Shown in pieces: positions 28,642 through 37,574 of a stretch of DNA of 64,000 nt. The position numbers were made by a program, and so were the translations under genes. The DNA lies in the NCBI RefSeq assembly GCF_002112505.1, contig NZ_NEHW01000005.1, positions 62,001-126,000 of the forward strand, read 5' to 3'. Under the pieces are notes generated by a model. It searched no databases and was not told where the DNA came from. It saw only the letters and a program-made list of their open reading frames with translations. Source of the stretch: Pseudomonas sp. R28(2017) (GTDB lineage Bacteria; Pseudomonadota; Gammaproteobacteria; Pseudomonadales; Pseudomonadaceae). The number at the start of each line of letters is the position of its first letter. The stretch's first letter is position 1.

Positions 28642-30858
28642 TCAGCCACCGCCAGTATCACGCCAGAATCGCCGCTGCCGACGCACACCCTCGACATCAC
28701 CATGGCTCCCCAACCGCAACCGCAAGGCCCCTTCTGCGGCCGTGTCGTGAATGGCCACCCCATGCCGCCGATAACGCTCGAGCACCTGCGCATGCGGGTG
28801 CCCGAAGCTGTTGTTGCGCCCCCGCGAAATCAGCACCCCGCGCGGTGCCGTGGCGCGGATGAAGGCTTCGCTGGAAGACGTCCGGCTGCCATGGTGCGGC
28901 GCCTGCAGCCAATCGATACGGGGCGCTGCATTAGCCGCCAGCCAGGCCCGCTCCGCACCCGCCTCCATATCGCCCGCCAGCAGCAAACGCTCACCCTGCG
29001 CCTCGACCAGCAACACACAGGAGCGGTCATTGCTGCTTTGCCCGTCCTCCCAGTGCCAGAGCGAAAAATGCACACTATCCCACGTCCATCGCTCGCCACT
29101 GATGCAAGGCTGCAACTCAACGTCACCCAACGCTTCACCGCCAATCGCCCGGCCGCCCGGCAAACCACGCAGGATGGCCGCAGCACCGCCGGCATGGTCG
29201 GCATGGGCATGGCTGATCAGCATCAGGTCCAGGCGGCCCACGCCAAGCTTGCGCAGGGTCGGCAGCACCACCCGCTCGCCCAGGTCGGTTTCGCCCTTGG
29301 CCGGCCCGGCGTCGTACAGCAAGGTGTGATGCCGTGTGCGCAACAGCACCGCCAAGCCTTGGCCAACGTCCAGCTGCCAGACCTCGAGCTGCCCATGCGG
29401 CACCGCTTCCCGTGGCCCCCAGAGGGCCAGCAGCATGACCCCGCCAAGGCCGCGCAGCGGCACACCACGGGGCAGCAACAGCAGCAGCGCGCCGGCCCAC
29501 ACCAGCAACCACGCCACTACCGGCAGTGCCGGCGGTATCCATACCGGCCGCCATCCCGCCATCAAGCCAAGCAGCCGGAACAGCATGTCCAGCGAGCCAC
29601 CGGCAAGCCATAACAAGCCCTCACCAACGCCCGCCAACGGCAACAACAGGGTACCGAGCAATGCCAGTGGCAACACCGCCAGGCTGACCCACGGCACCGC
29701 CAGCAAGTTCGCCACAGGCGCACTCAGGCTGACCGGCAACCCTGTGGCCAACAGCACCGGCAGCAGGCCGACGGCGATCACCCATTGGGCACGCGTCCAC
29801 GCCTGCCAGGGTCGCCAACCGCCAAGCCGTGCAGCAAAGCTGAAGATGAGGACCGCCACTGCCGCGAACGACAGCCAGAAACCGGGAAGCAACGCGGCCA
29901 GGGGTTCGGCCAGCAACACCAGATTCAACGCCAGCAGCAGCGGGAACATTGCCCCCAGCTGGCGATAGCGCAGGCGCCACAGCAGCACCACCGCCAGCAT
30001 CAGGCAGGCACGCTGCACCGGCACGCCCGCACCGGCCAGCCAGCCGTAGGCCAGCGCCGCCGCCAGCGCCAGGCCGCACGCCCAAGGCAACCATGGCCAC
30101 CGTCGCGGCCAGAGCCCCCAGCGCGCCAGGCCTGCGACCAGGCCATACAACAAGCCCGCGACAAGCCCGATGTGTTGCCCGGAAATCACCAGCAAATGCA
30201 CCGTGCCGGTCGCCTGCAACGCCTGCCACTGTTCACGGGCCAAGCCCGCGCCGTCGCCGAGCACCAGCGCCACCAGTGCAGCTTCCTGGCCAAAGGCATC
30301 GACCTGCAGCAGGCGCTCGCGCAGCGCATCCCGCCAACCTGGCGCCTGCACCTGCAGTACCTGGCCCGCCTTTACCGTGCCAGTGGCGCCGATGCGGCGG
30401 GCCAGCAGCTGAGCCTCGCGGTCCGGGCCATGGGGGTTCAGCAACCCGGCCGGGCGTTGCAAGGTGACCGCCACGCGCCACTGCTCGCCCGCACGGATGG
30501 CCGGGCCATCGAACCAGCTCAGTTGCAGGCGCCGAGGCAGTTCGGCGCGGCGTGAATGCGGCTGCTCCAGCTCGAAGCGCACACCCTGCGCGGTACGCGT
30601 CGGCAACCCGACGACCCGGCCTTCCAGCCATAGCGTTCGGCCGTCCAGGTGCGGTGCCAGTCGGTCATCCAGCGCCTGCTGGGCCGACCAGCAGGCCCAG
30701 CACAGACCCAGCAGAAAAACGCCCAGCGGCCACAGCCGTGTGCAGGCGCAGACAACGCCACCGAGCACCAGCAGTAGCAGCCAGCCGACCGACGGCAAAA
30801 CGGGGAGAACGCCCAGGCACAACAGCCCGAGCGCGAGCGCAAACATCCCTGTGCGCAT
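28642..30858 (-). CDS. comEC: ComEC/Rec2 DNA uptake channel protein
   Basis: 738 residues; inner-membrane protein that passes transforming DNA to the cytoplasm. N-terminal DUF4131 with several membrane helices (1-150), a Competence domain with about eight helices (VLLVISGQHIGLVAGL-like segment near 225-245 to about 480), then a C-terminal metallo-beta-lactamase domain (from about 497, LEVWQLDVGQG; metal motif SHAHADHAGG; APHHGSRTSS). Full length and intact. GGAG lies 9 bases before the ATG. Confidence 0.93.
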   Translation of the reverse strand: MRTGMFALALGLLCLGVLPVLPSVGWLLLLVLGGVVCACTRLWPLGVFLLGLCWACWSAQQALDDRLAPHLDGRTLWLEGRVVGLPTRTAQGVRFELEQPHSRRAELPRRLQLSWFDGPAIRAGEQWRVAVTLQRPAGLLNPHGPDREAQLLARRIGATGTVKAGQVLQVQAPGWRDALRERLLQVDAFGQEAALVALVLGDGAGLAREQWQALQATGTVHLLVISGQHIGLVAGLLYGLVAGLARWGLWPRRWPWLPWACGLALAAALAYGWLAGAGVPVQRACLMLAVVLLWRLRYRQLGAMFPLLLALNLVLLAEPLAALLPGFWLSFAAVAVLIFSFAARLGGWRPWQAWTRAQWVIAVGLLPVLLATGLPVSLSAPVANLLAVPWVSLAVLPLALLGTLLLPLAGVGEGLLWLAGGSLDMLFRLLGLMAGWRPVWIPPALPVVAWLLVWAGALLLLLPRGVPLRGLGGVMLLALWGPREAVPHGQLEVWQLDVGQGLAVLLRTRHHTLLYDAGPAKGETDLGERVVLPTLRKLGVGRLDLMLISHAHADHAGGAAAILRGLPGGRAIGGEALGDVELQPCISGERWTWDSVHFSLWHWEDGQSSNDRSCVLLVEAQGERLLLAGDMEAGAERAWLAANAAPRIDWLQAPHHGSRTSSSEAFIRATAPRGVLISRGRNNSFGHPHAQVLERYRRHGVAIHDTAAEGALRLRLGSHGDVEGVRRQRRFWRDTGGG

Positions 30859-31000
30859 GAGGTAGAGCTCCAGAAGCGGAATCGCTTACTGAGGCATAGA
30901 CGAAAAGCCGGCATTGCCTGCTCAACAATTGTCACAAACTCTAAACGAGGCTGAACGCGAATCGAGTCATACTGCCCCGATCAACGCTCCGGGAGCCTAC

Positions 31001-31627
31001 ATGCCGCGCCGCCTTTTCAAACGCTACATGCCGGACCCGACCAGCATTCGGGAACACAAGTCGTTACGCTTTTTCGGCAAGCTGCTGCACGACCCGAACC
31101 TCTGGCACCTCAACCGCCACTCGGTGGCGCGGGCCATGGGCGTGGGCCTGTTCGCGGCGTTGATCCCCATTCCCATGCAGATGCTGCTGGCCGCGGCACT
31201 GGCAATTCCGGTACGCGGCAACCTGCCGATTGCCGTCAGCCTGGTCTGGCTGACCAACCCGCTGACCATGCCGCCGGTGTTCTTCGTCACCTACATGACC
31301 GGTGCCTGGCTTATGCAGGTGCCACCACGCAGCCTGCCCGACGAACTGACCTTCGAATGGATCACCGACCAGCTGGCCACGCTGTGGCAACCATTCCTGC
31401 TGGGTTCGGTGGTGTGCGGAGTGGTGCTGGGCATCGCGGCCTACTTCACCACCCTGCTGTACTGGCGCTGGTGGATTGGCCGGCAGTGGCGCCGGCGCAA
31501 GCAACGGGTATCAGGCGCGCATGCCGCGGCCGCTGACCAGCAGGCGAACGCACAGCACGTAGAGCACTGCGGTGGCCACCAGCATGAAGGTGATCGCCGT
31601 GCCAATACTGATGTCCGACACCCCTAG
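31001..31627 (+). CDS. DUF2062 membrane protein
   Basis: 208 residues from the ATG at 31001 (GGGAG six bases before). RFFGKLLHDPNLWHLNRHSVARAMGVGLF and the helix pair PIPMQMLLAAALAIPVRGN...VSLVWLTNPLTMPPVFF are typical of DUF2062, with three or four membrane segments. Function unknown. The last ~39 residues (from GAHAAAADQQ) are polar, unlike the family, and lie over the 3' end of the convergent ABC permease gene, so the family's normal stop may have been lost here. Confidence 0.85.
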   Translation: MPRRLFKRYMPDPTSIREHKSLRFFGKLLHDPNLWHLNRHSVARAMGVGLFAALIPIPMQMLLAAALAIPVRGNLPIAVSLVWLTNPLTMPPVFFVTYMTGAWLMQVPPRSLPDELTFEWITDQLATLWQPFLLGSVVCGVVLGIAAYFTTLLYWRWWIGRQWRRRKQRVSGAHAAAADQQANAQHVEHCGGHQHEGDRRANTDVRHP

Positions 31628-32290
31628 GATGCCGTAGCGGAACGAGTTGACCATGTGCAGCACCGGGTTGGCCAGCGATACGGTCTGCCAGAACGGCGGC
31701 AGCAGGTTGATCGAGTAGAACACCCCGCCCAGGTAGGTCAGCGGCGTCAGCACGAAGGTCGGAATGATCGAGATATCGTCGAAGTTGCGCGCGAACACCG
31801 CGTTGACGAAGCCCAGCAGCGAGAAGATGGTTGCCGTCAGCAGCACCACCACCACGGTCACGCCCAGGTGATGCACCTGCAGGTCGGTGAAGAACATCGA
31901 CAGGATGGTCACGATCACGCCCACTGCCAGACCGCGCAGCACGCCACCCAGCACATAGCCGACGAGAATGGTGTGCGGCGATACCGGTGACACCATCAGC
32001 TCTTCGATAGAGCGCTGGAACTTGCTGCCGAAGAAACTCGACACCACGTTGCCATAGGAGTTGGTGATCACCGACATCATGATCAGCCCCGGCACGATGT
32101 ACTGCATGTAGGTGAAGCCACCCATGTCGCCGATCTGCCGACCGATCAGGTTACCGAAGATGACGAAGTACAGGACCATGGTGATCGCCGGCGGCAGCAG
32201 GGTCTGCGGCCAGATGCGCAAAAAGCGCCGCACTTCGCGGTAGACGATGGTCTGCAGGGCAACCCAGTTGGTGCGCAGCTCCACACTCAT
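31511..32290 (-). CDS. ABC-2 type transporter permease (YadH-like)
   Basis: 259 residues, six membrane helices. IWPQTLLPPAITMVLYFVIFG near the start and FDDISIIPTFVLTPLTYLGG near residue 185 are characteristic of ABC-2 exporters such as YadH. Start at 32290 overlaps the ATPase stop (ATGA), so both form one transporter. Cargo unknown. A longer reading frame upstream lies inside the ATPase gene. Confidence 0.92.
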   Translation of the reverse strand: MSVELRTNWVALQTIVYREVRRFLRIWPQTLLPPAITMVLYFVIFGNLIGRQIGDMGGFTYMQYIVPGLIMMSVITNSYGNVVSSFFGSKFQRSIEELMVSPVSPHTILVGYVLGGVLRGLAVGVIVTILSMFFTDLQVHHLGVTVVVVLLTATIFSLLGFVNAVFARNFDDISIIPTFVLTPLTYLGGVFYSINLLPPFWQTVSLANPVLHMVNSFRYGILGVSDISIGTAITFMLVATAVLYVLCVRLLVSGRGMRA

Positions 32291-33219
32291 ACGGCCACCT
32301 TCGACAGGTTTTTTTCCACCAGGGACACGAACAGCTCCTCGAGTCGGTTGGTCTTGTTGCGCAGGCTCTGCACTTCGATGTTCTGCAGCGCCAGCTGGCC
32401 GAACAGCGCAGTGATGCCGATGTCCTTCTCGACCTGCACTTCCAGGGTATGCGGGGTCAGCAACCGGCACGGGTAGCCTTGCAGCACCGGCGTCGAAGCC
32501 AGGTCCTGCTTGAGGTCGAGGACGAAGGTTTCGACATGCAGCTTGCCCAGCAGCTGGCGCATGCTGGTGTTCTCGACGATGGTGCCGTGGTCGATGATGC
32601 CGATGTTACGGCACAGCTGCTCGGCCTCTTCCAGGTAGTGGGTGGTGAGGATGATGGTGATGCCTTTCTGGTTGAGCTCGGTGAGGAAGCTCCACATCGA
32701 ACGGCGCAGCTCGATGTCCACACCTGCGGTGGGCTCGTCGAGGATCAGCAGGCGCGGCTCGTGGATCAGCGCACGGGCGATCATCAAACGGCGCTTCATG
32801 CCGCCGGACAGCGAGCGCGACTGCACATCGCGTTTGTCCCACAGGCCCAGCTGGGTCAGGTACTGCTCGGCGCGCTCCTTGGCCACCTTGGGCGGGATAC
32901 CGTAGTACCCGGCCTGGGTGACGACGATGTCGAAGGTCTTCTCAAACTGATTGAAGTTGAATTCCTGCGGCACCACGCCCAGGCAGCGCTTGAGCGCCGA
33001 GGGTTCGCGGTCGAGGTCGTGGCCAAATACATTGACCGTGCCGCTGGTCTTGTTGACCAGGGTGGAAAGGATGCCGATGGTGGTGGACTTGCCGGCGCCA
33101 TTGGGGCCGAGCAAGGCGAAGAAGTCGCCTTCGGCGACGTCCAGATCGATACCCTTGAGGGCCTGGAAGCCGTTGCCGTAGGTCTTGGTCAGCTGTCGGA
33201 TGGACAGGGCGGAACTCAT
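32287..33219 (-). CDS. ABC transporter ATPase (YadG-like)
   Basis: 310 residues. Walker A GPNGAGKSTT, ABC signature SLSGGMKRRLMIARAL, Walker B LLILDEPTAGVD and switch His TTHYLEEAEQ are intact, followed by a C-terminal domain of the kind found in drug/polysaccharide ABC-2 exporters. Powers the permease encoded next. A Fur-box-like sequence sits about 110 bases upstream. Confidence 0.93.
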   Translation of the reverse strand: MSSALSIRQLTKTYGNGFQALKGIDLDVAEGDFFALLGPNGAGKSTTIGILSTLVNKTSGTVNVFGHDLDREPSALKRCLGVVPQEFNFNQFEKTFDIVVTQAGYYGIPPKVAKERAEQYLTQLGLWDKRDVQSRSLSGGMKRRLMIARALIHEPRLLILDEPTAGVDIELRRSMWSFLTELNQKGITIILTTHYLEEAEQLCRNIGIIDHGTIVENTSMRQLLGKLHVETFVLDLKQDLASTPVLQGYPCRLLTPHTLEVQVEKDIGITALFGQLALQNIEVQSLRNKTNRLEELFVSLVEKNLSKVAV

Positions 33220-33329
33220 AGCGGGTCACTTACCGAAGAAAAAGGTGCAGGACACGCCAGGGCAGATCACTGGCGCAGTGAGTGCGGCCATGGTGCAAGG
33301 CCAGGCCGCACAAGTACAGTCACATCTAT

Positions 33330-33344
33330 TGATAATGACTATCG
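33330..33344. promoter_or_regulatory. Possible Fur box
   Basis: TGATAATGACTATCG matches 12 of the 14 fixed positions of the 7-1-7 Fur consensus (TGATAATNATTATCA). It lies between the yadG-like gene and the end of the glutathione transferase gene, where a yadG promoter could be. No iron-related gene is nearby, so the call is tentative. Confidence 0.35.
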
Positions 33345-33352
33345 AGGCGGGT

Positions 33353-33976
33353 TCAGGTCAGCGCGGTCATTACCGCAGCCTGGTAGGCCGGGCGCTGTTT
33401 CAGGCGCTCATACCAGGCTTGCAGGTGATACATGGCCGGGCGTTCGATAGGCATTTCGAACCAGGCATAGATGAAACTACCCAGTGGGATGTCGCCCATG
33501 CCGATCTGGTCACCCGACAAGTACGGCTGTGTCGCCAGGGTTTCGTCGGCGATCGCCAGCAACTGGGCGCACTGCTTGTGCGCGGCGTTGATCGCCACCC
33601 AGTCGCGCTGGTCTTCCGGCGTGCGCAGCAGGCCCCAGAACAGCGGGCGGAAGGGGCCGGCGAAGGACGAGGTGGTCCAGTCCATCCACTTGTCGGCCAG
33701 GGCGCGCTGGCGCGGGTCTTCCGGGTACCAGCCCTGCTCTGAGCCGTATTCGGCGCACAGGTAGCGAACGATGGTGTTGGACTCCCACAGGGTCAGGTCG
33801 CCGTCCTCCAGCATCGGTACCAGGCCATTGGGGTTACGCGCACGGTAGTGCGGCTCGTTGACCACGCCAAAGGCGCCGCCGGCATCGATGGATTCGAAAT
33901 CCAGGCCCAGTTCGTGGGCGACCCACAGCGCCTTGCGCACATTGCTCGAGTTCTTGCGGCCCCAGATCTTCAGCAT
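33353..33976 (-). CDS. Glutathione S-transferase-like protein
   Basis: 207 residues. N-terminal thioredoxin fold (LKIWGRKNSSNVRKALWVAHELGL; cis-Pro region NPNGLVPMLED; ESNTIVRYL binds the glutamyl group) and a C-terminal all-alpha domain from about residue 85 (DQIGMGDIPLGSFIYAW). Cytoplasmic detoxification or reduction role; substrate unknown. Start at 33976 preceded by AAGGA; a far longer frame upstream is unrelated antisense sequence. Confidence 0.9.
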   Translation of the reverse strand: MLKIWGRKNSSNVRKALWVAHELGLDFESIDAGGAFGVVNEPHYRARNPNGLVPMLEDGDLTLWESNTIVRYLCAEYGSEQGWYPEDPRQRALADKWMDWTTSSFAGPFRPLFWGLLRTPEDQRDWVAINAAHKQCAQLLAIADETLATQPYLSGDQIGMGDIPLGSFIYAWFEMPIERPAMYHLQAWYERLKQRPAYQAAVMTALT

Positions 33977-34030
33977 GGCAACGTCCTTATGAATGCACAG
34001 GTGCTGCAGTCTACTCCAGACTTTCGTCGT

Positions 34031-34076
34031 CTGTACCGGCCTCTTCGCGGGCGCGCCCGCGAGGAGGCCGGTACAG
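34031..34076. repeat. 46-base REP palindrome
   Basis: Two REP halves are fused head to head with no spacer, giving a near-perfect palindrome (ctgtaccggcctcttcgcgg and its complement) with one mismatch. It sits between the divergent GST and fadE genes. Confidence 0.9.
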
Positions 34077-34198
34077 GCAAACATCGGACTGAAACTCCCA
34101 CCGCCATACCCTGTCACTGTTCTGACCCTGCCGTTCTTGGTGTTGCGTCTAAGCTGTCTGGGACGGCTCAAGCCCCCTGGTTCCAAGGAGGACCAATT

Positions 34199-36646
34199 AT
34201 GTTGCTGTTGTGGTTGGTAGTGCTGGTGATCGGCGCGGCGTACCTCACGCACCGGCGCCTGGCGCCCTTGCAGATTCTCGGCATCATGGCGGCCTATGTG
34301 TTGCTGATGGGCATTTTCAGCAGTGCCCCCGGCTGGTTGCTGACCCTGATCTGGATCGTGCTGGCGCTGAAAATCGCCTTGGTGGCGCTGCCGGACTGGC
34401 GGCGCAAGGTGTTCACCGGCCCGGTGTTCACGTGGTTCCAGCGCACCCTGCCGCCGATGTCGCAGACCGAGCGCGAAGCGATCGACGCAGGCACCGTGTG
34501 GTGGGACGGCGAACTGTTCAGCGGCCGCCCCGACTGGCGCACCCTGCTCAGTTACCCGGCCCCCAGACTGACCGAGGAAGAACAAGCCTTCATCGATGGC
34601 CCGACGGAAGCACTCTGCGCCATGGTCAGCGACTGGCAGATCGGCCAGGACCTCGACCTGCCTCCCGAAGCCTGGGCACACATCAAGCAGAACGGCTTCT
34701 TCGCCCTGATCATCCCCAAGGAATATGGCGGCAAAGGCTTCTCCGCCTACGCCCACTCCCAGGTGGCGATGAAGCTGGCCACCCGCAGTGGCGACCTGGC
34801 CTCCACGGTGATGGTGCCTAACTCCCTCGGCCCGGCCGAGCTGCTGCTGCATTACGGCACCGACGAACAACGCAACCACTACCTCCCCCGCCTTGCCCGC
34901 GGCGAGGAAATCCCCTGCTTCGCCCTCACTGGCCCACTGGCAGGCTCCGATGCTGGTGCCATGCCTGACACCGGCGTCGTCTGCAAAGGCCAATGGCACG
35001 GCGAAGAAGTGATCGGCCTGCGCCTGAACTGGGAAAAGCGCTATATCACCTTGGGCCCGGTGGCGACGCTGCTTGGTCTCGCCTTCAAGGCTTACGACCC
35101 TGAGCACCTGCTCGGCGAGCAGGAAGAGCTGGGCATCAGCCTTGCGCTGATTCCAACCGACACCCCCGGCGTCGAGATCGGCAAGCGTCACCTGCCACTG
35201 GGCGCAGCCTTCATGAATGGCCCGAACAGCGGCAAGGATGTATTCGTACCGCTGGATTTCCTCATCGGCGGGCAGGCCATGCTCGGCAAGGGCTGGATGA
35301 TGCTGATGAACTGCCTGTCGGTAGGCCGCTCGATCTCCCTGCCTGCCGTGGGCACCGGCGCCGCCAAGTACACCAGCCTGGTCACCGGCCAGTACGCCAA
35401 CATCCGCGAGCAGTTCAACGTGCCCCTGGCGGCCTTCGAAGGCATCCAGGAGTCACTGGCGCGCATCGGCGGCAACGCCTGGCTGATGGACAGCGCCCGC
35501 CTGCTGACCGCCAAGGCCGTGGACCTGGGCGAAAAACCCTCGGTGCTGTCGGCGATCCTCAAGTACCACCTCACCGAACGCGGCCGCGAATGCATCCAGC
35601 ACGCCATGGACGTGCACGGCGGCAAGGGCATCATCATGGGCCCGAACAACTACCTGGGGCGCAACTGGCAGGGCGCGCCGATCTTCATCACCGTCGAGGG
35701 CGCCAACATCCTCTCGCGCAACCTGATGATCTTCGGCCAGGGTGCGATCCGCTGCCACCCATTCGTACTCAAGGAAATGGCCCTGGCCGCCCGCGAAGAC
35801 CGCGACCAGGCACTGGTCGAGTTCGATGACCTGCTGATGAAGCACATCATGTTCGCCGCCGGCAATGCGGCCAGCACTCTGGTCTACGGCCTGGGCCTGG
35901 GTCGCCTGGAACAGGTGCCGGGCGATGCCCTGAGCCAAGGTTACTTCCGCGCCCTCAACCGCCAGGCGGCGGCGTTCGCGATGATGGCCGACCTGTCGAT
36001 GATGCTGCTGGGCGGCGCGCTCAAGCGCCGCGAGCGCCTCAGCGCCCGGCTCGGCGATGTCCTCAGCCATCTGTACCTCGCCAGCGCCGCGCTCAAGCGT
36101 TATCACGACCAGGGCTCGCCCGAGTACCTGCAACCGCTGCTGCGCTGGGCCATGGAAGAAAGCCTGGGCCAGGCGGAGCGCGCGCTGGACCGCCTGCTCG
36201 ACAACTTCCCCAACCGCTTCGTCGGCTGCGCGCTGCGGGTGCTGGTGTTCCCCTTCGGGCGTCGCCATACCGGCCCCAGCGATGAACTGGATGCCGAAGT
36301 GGCCGAGCTGATCGGTCGGCGCAAGGGCGACCCGGCGCTGGAAGAATTGCTGGCCGGCTGCTACCGCCCGCAGGCAGAGAACGACCCTGTCGCCGCGCTG
36401 CAGCGGGCCAGTGACCTGCTCGACGACACGGCGCCGCTGAGCAAGGCCCTGCACCAAGCGCTCAAGGACAGCAAAGTCCAGCCAGTCCCCGGCCAATCCC
36501 GCATCGACGCCGCCGTCGAGGCAGGCGTACTGCAACCCGGCGAAGGCGAGCGCCTGCACGCTGCTGAACAGGCACGACGCAAGGTGATCGATGTCGATGC
36601 CTTCGACAAAGCGCAACTACTTGCCGAACCCGGCAAGGTGCGCTGA
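34199..36646 (+). CDS. fadE: Acyl-CoA dehydrogenase, FadE type
   Basis: 815 residues, the long membrane-linked form like E. coli FadE (YafH). Two N-terminal hydrophobic segments (about residues 1-20 and 26-62) precede the acyl-CoA dehydrogenase domains; CFALTGPLAGSDAGAM binds flavin and substrate; GGKGIIMGPNNYLGR is the C-terminal flavin region; a FadE-specific C-terminal domain extends past about 600. Catalyses the first step of fatty acid beta-oxidation. AAGGAGG precedes the ATG. A hairpin follows its stop. Confidence 0.94.
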   Translation: MLLLWLVVLVIGAAYLTHRRLAPLQILGIMAAYVLLMGIFSSAPGWLLTLIWIVLALKIALVALPDWRRKVFTGPVFTWFQRTLPPMSQTEREAIDAGTVWWDGELFSGRPDWRTLLSYPAPRLTEEEQAFIDGPTEALCAMVSDWQIGQDLDLPPEAWAHIKQNGFFALIIPKEYGGKGFSAYAHSQVAMKLATRSGDLASTVMVPNSLGPAELLLHYGTDEQRNHYLPRLARGEEIPCFALTGPLAGSDAGAMPDTGVVCKGQWHGEEVIGLRLNWEKRYITLGPVATLLGLAFKAYDPEHLLGEQEELGISLALIPTDTPGVEIGKRHLPLGAAFMNGPNSGKDVFVPLDFLIGGQAMLGKGWMMLMNCLSVGRSISLPAVGTGAAKYTSLVTGQYANIREQFNVPLAAFEGIQESLARIGGNAWLMDSARLLTAKAVDLGEKPSVLSAILKYHLTERGRECIQHAMDVHGGKGIIMGPNNYLGRNWQGAPIFITVEGANILSRNLMIFGQGAIRCHPFVLKEMALAAREDRDQALVEFDDLLMKHIMFAAGNAASTLVYGLGLGRLEQVPGDALSQGYFRALNRQAAAFAMMADLSMMLLGGALKRRERLSARLGDVLSHLYLASAALKRYHDQGSPEYLQPLLRWAMEESLGQAERALDRLLDNFPNRFVGCALRVLVFPFGRRHTGPSDELDAEVAELIGRRKGDPALEELLAGCYRPQAENDPVAALQRASDLLDDTAPLSKALHQALKDSKVQPVPGQSRIDAAVEAGVLQPGEGERLHAAEQARRKVIDVDAFDKAQLLAEPGKVR

Positions 36647-36658
36647 CCCTTCGCGAGC

Positions 36659-36691
36659 AACGGGGGGCGGCGTATACTCCGCCCCCCGTTT
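36659..36691 (+). terminator. Hairpin after fadE
   Basis: AACGGGGGGCGG pairs with CCGCCCCCCGTT around an 8-base loop, ending in TTT. It lies between fadE and the next co-directional gene, whose start is 24 bases on, so it may terminate or attenuate. Confidence 0.75.
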
Positions 36692-36714
36692 CAGCCATAC
36701 CGAGGACCCATTTC

Positions 36715-37125
36715 ATGGCCACCCCACACCTGGAATACCATCTGCAACTGCTCCAGCACCTGCGCACCATCCTGGCGGCGCTGGGCGAGGCAGAGCAGGT
36801 GCCGGAAGAAAGCCACGCCCTGTTCCTCGAACGCTTCGACGAACTGTTGACGCTGCTGCCGCAGGACCCGCTGGAAAGCCAGTACCTGGGCCAGGACCTC
36901 ATCTGCCAGGTAATCCAGCGCTATCCGCAAATCGCCCACCTGGTGCCGCGTGACCTGTTGTGGTTCTTTGCCGGTGACTGCCTGCACTTCATGCCGGACG
37001 AAGAACTGGCGCTTTACCAGCAACTGGAGGAGCGTCGCTATGAGGCCGAACAGGCAGATGAACCCTTTGACTGGAACCAGGAAAAACAACTGCTGAGCTT
37101 CAGTGGCCACGACAGTTCACACTAG
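36715..37125 (+). CDS. Conserved hypothetical protein, PA2817-like
   Basis: 136 residues, acidic, all-helical by appearance (EYHLQLLQHLRTILAALGEAEQ...), with PRDLLWFFAGDCLHFMPDEE as the most distinctive stretch. No signal peptide, membrane segment or catalytic motif. I link it from memory to the Pseudomonas PA2817 family, which also neighbours an acyl-CoA dehydrogenase; treat this as weak. GAGGA lies 9 bases before the ATG. Confidence 0.75.
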   Translation: MATPHLEYHLQLLQHLRTILAALGEAEQVPEESHALFLERFDELLTLLPQDPLESQYLGQDLICQVIQRYPQIAHLVPRDLLWFFAGDCLHFMPDEELALYQQLEERRYEAEQADEPFDWNQEKQLLSFSGHDSSH

Positions 37126-37574
37126 CACCCCTTGCCCGACGCCTCGATCCTGCAGCTGCGAGGCGTCTGCGCCTTTAGAGTTCCGCACTCAATCTGACTC
37201 GTCGCCAGCCCGCAACTGTTCTTCCAGCATTGGCCCGCCACTTTCCTCCGCTTACCTGTCTTACTTTGCACTTCCATCTTTTTTCTTGATGGCATCGTTT
37301 CCCATCCTAAATCAGAAAACCCTTATTACCCCAAACCATTAATGCGAGACCGGTATTTATTCCCAGCCACAAACAGAAAAGACAACAACAAACAACCACA
37401 ACACCTATACATAAAAAAAATAGTAAATAAATCATTCAAATTTCCATTGAAACAAACCAATAGCCATTATTAGAATCGACGCCGAAGCACAGTCGCGGTG
37501 TTACACAACACACTACCGCGCTGACATGTCTTCAGTAACACTCCATCCTTCACAAACTTAGGAAACATCAAACC
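37126..37574. other. AT-rich intergenic region before the fimbrial genes
   Basis: 449 bases without a credible gene. The first half is ordinary; from about 37250 to 37480 it is strongly AT-rich, including poly-A stretches. It holds a sigma-70-like promoter and would suit silencing by H-NS-like MvaT/TurA proteins (inference). Confidence 0.7.
37447..37476 (+). promoter_or_regulatory. Probable promoter of the fimbrial operon
   Basis: TTGAAA (37447-37452) and TAGAAT (37471-37476), 18 bases apart, lie about 100 bases before the pilin start. Confidence 0.65.

Noticed and set aside
33977..35191. Large N-terminal extension of the GST gene frame
   Set aside because: It runs through a REP palindrome and antisense to fadE; the GST start at 33976 has a ribosome site and the family N-terminus.
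37103..37342. Short frame at the end of the PA2817-like gene
   Set aside because: Overlaps the previous gene and runs into AT-rich intergenic DNA; no support.
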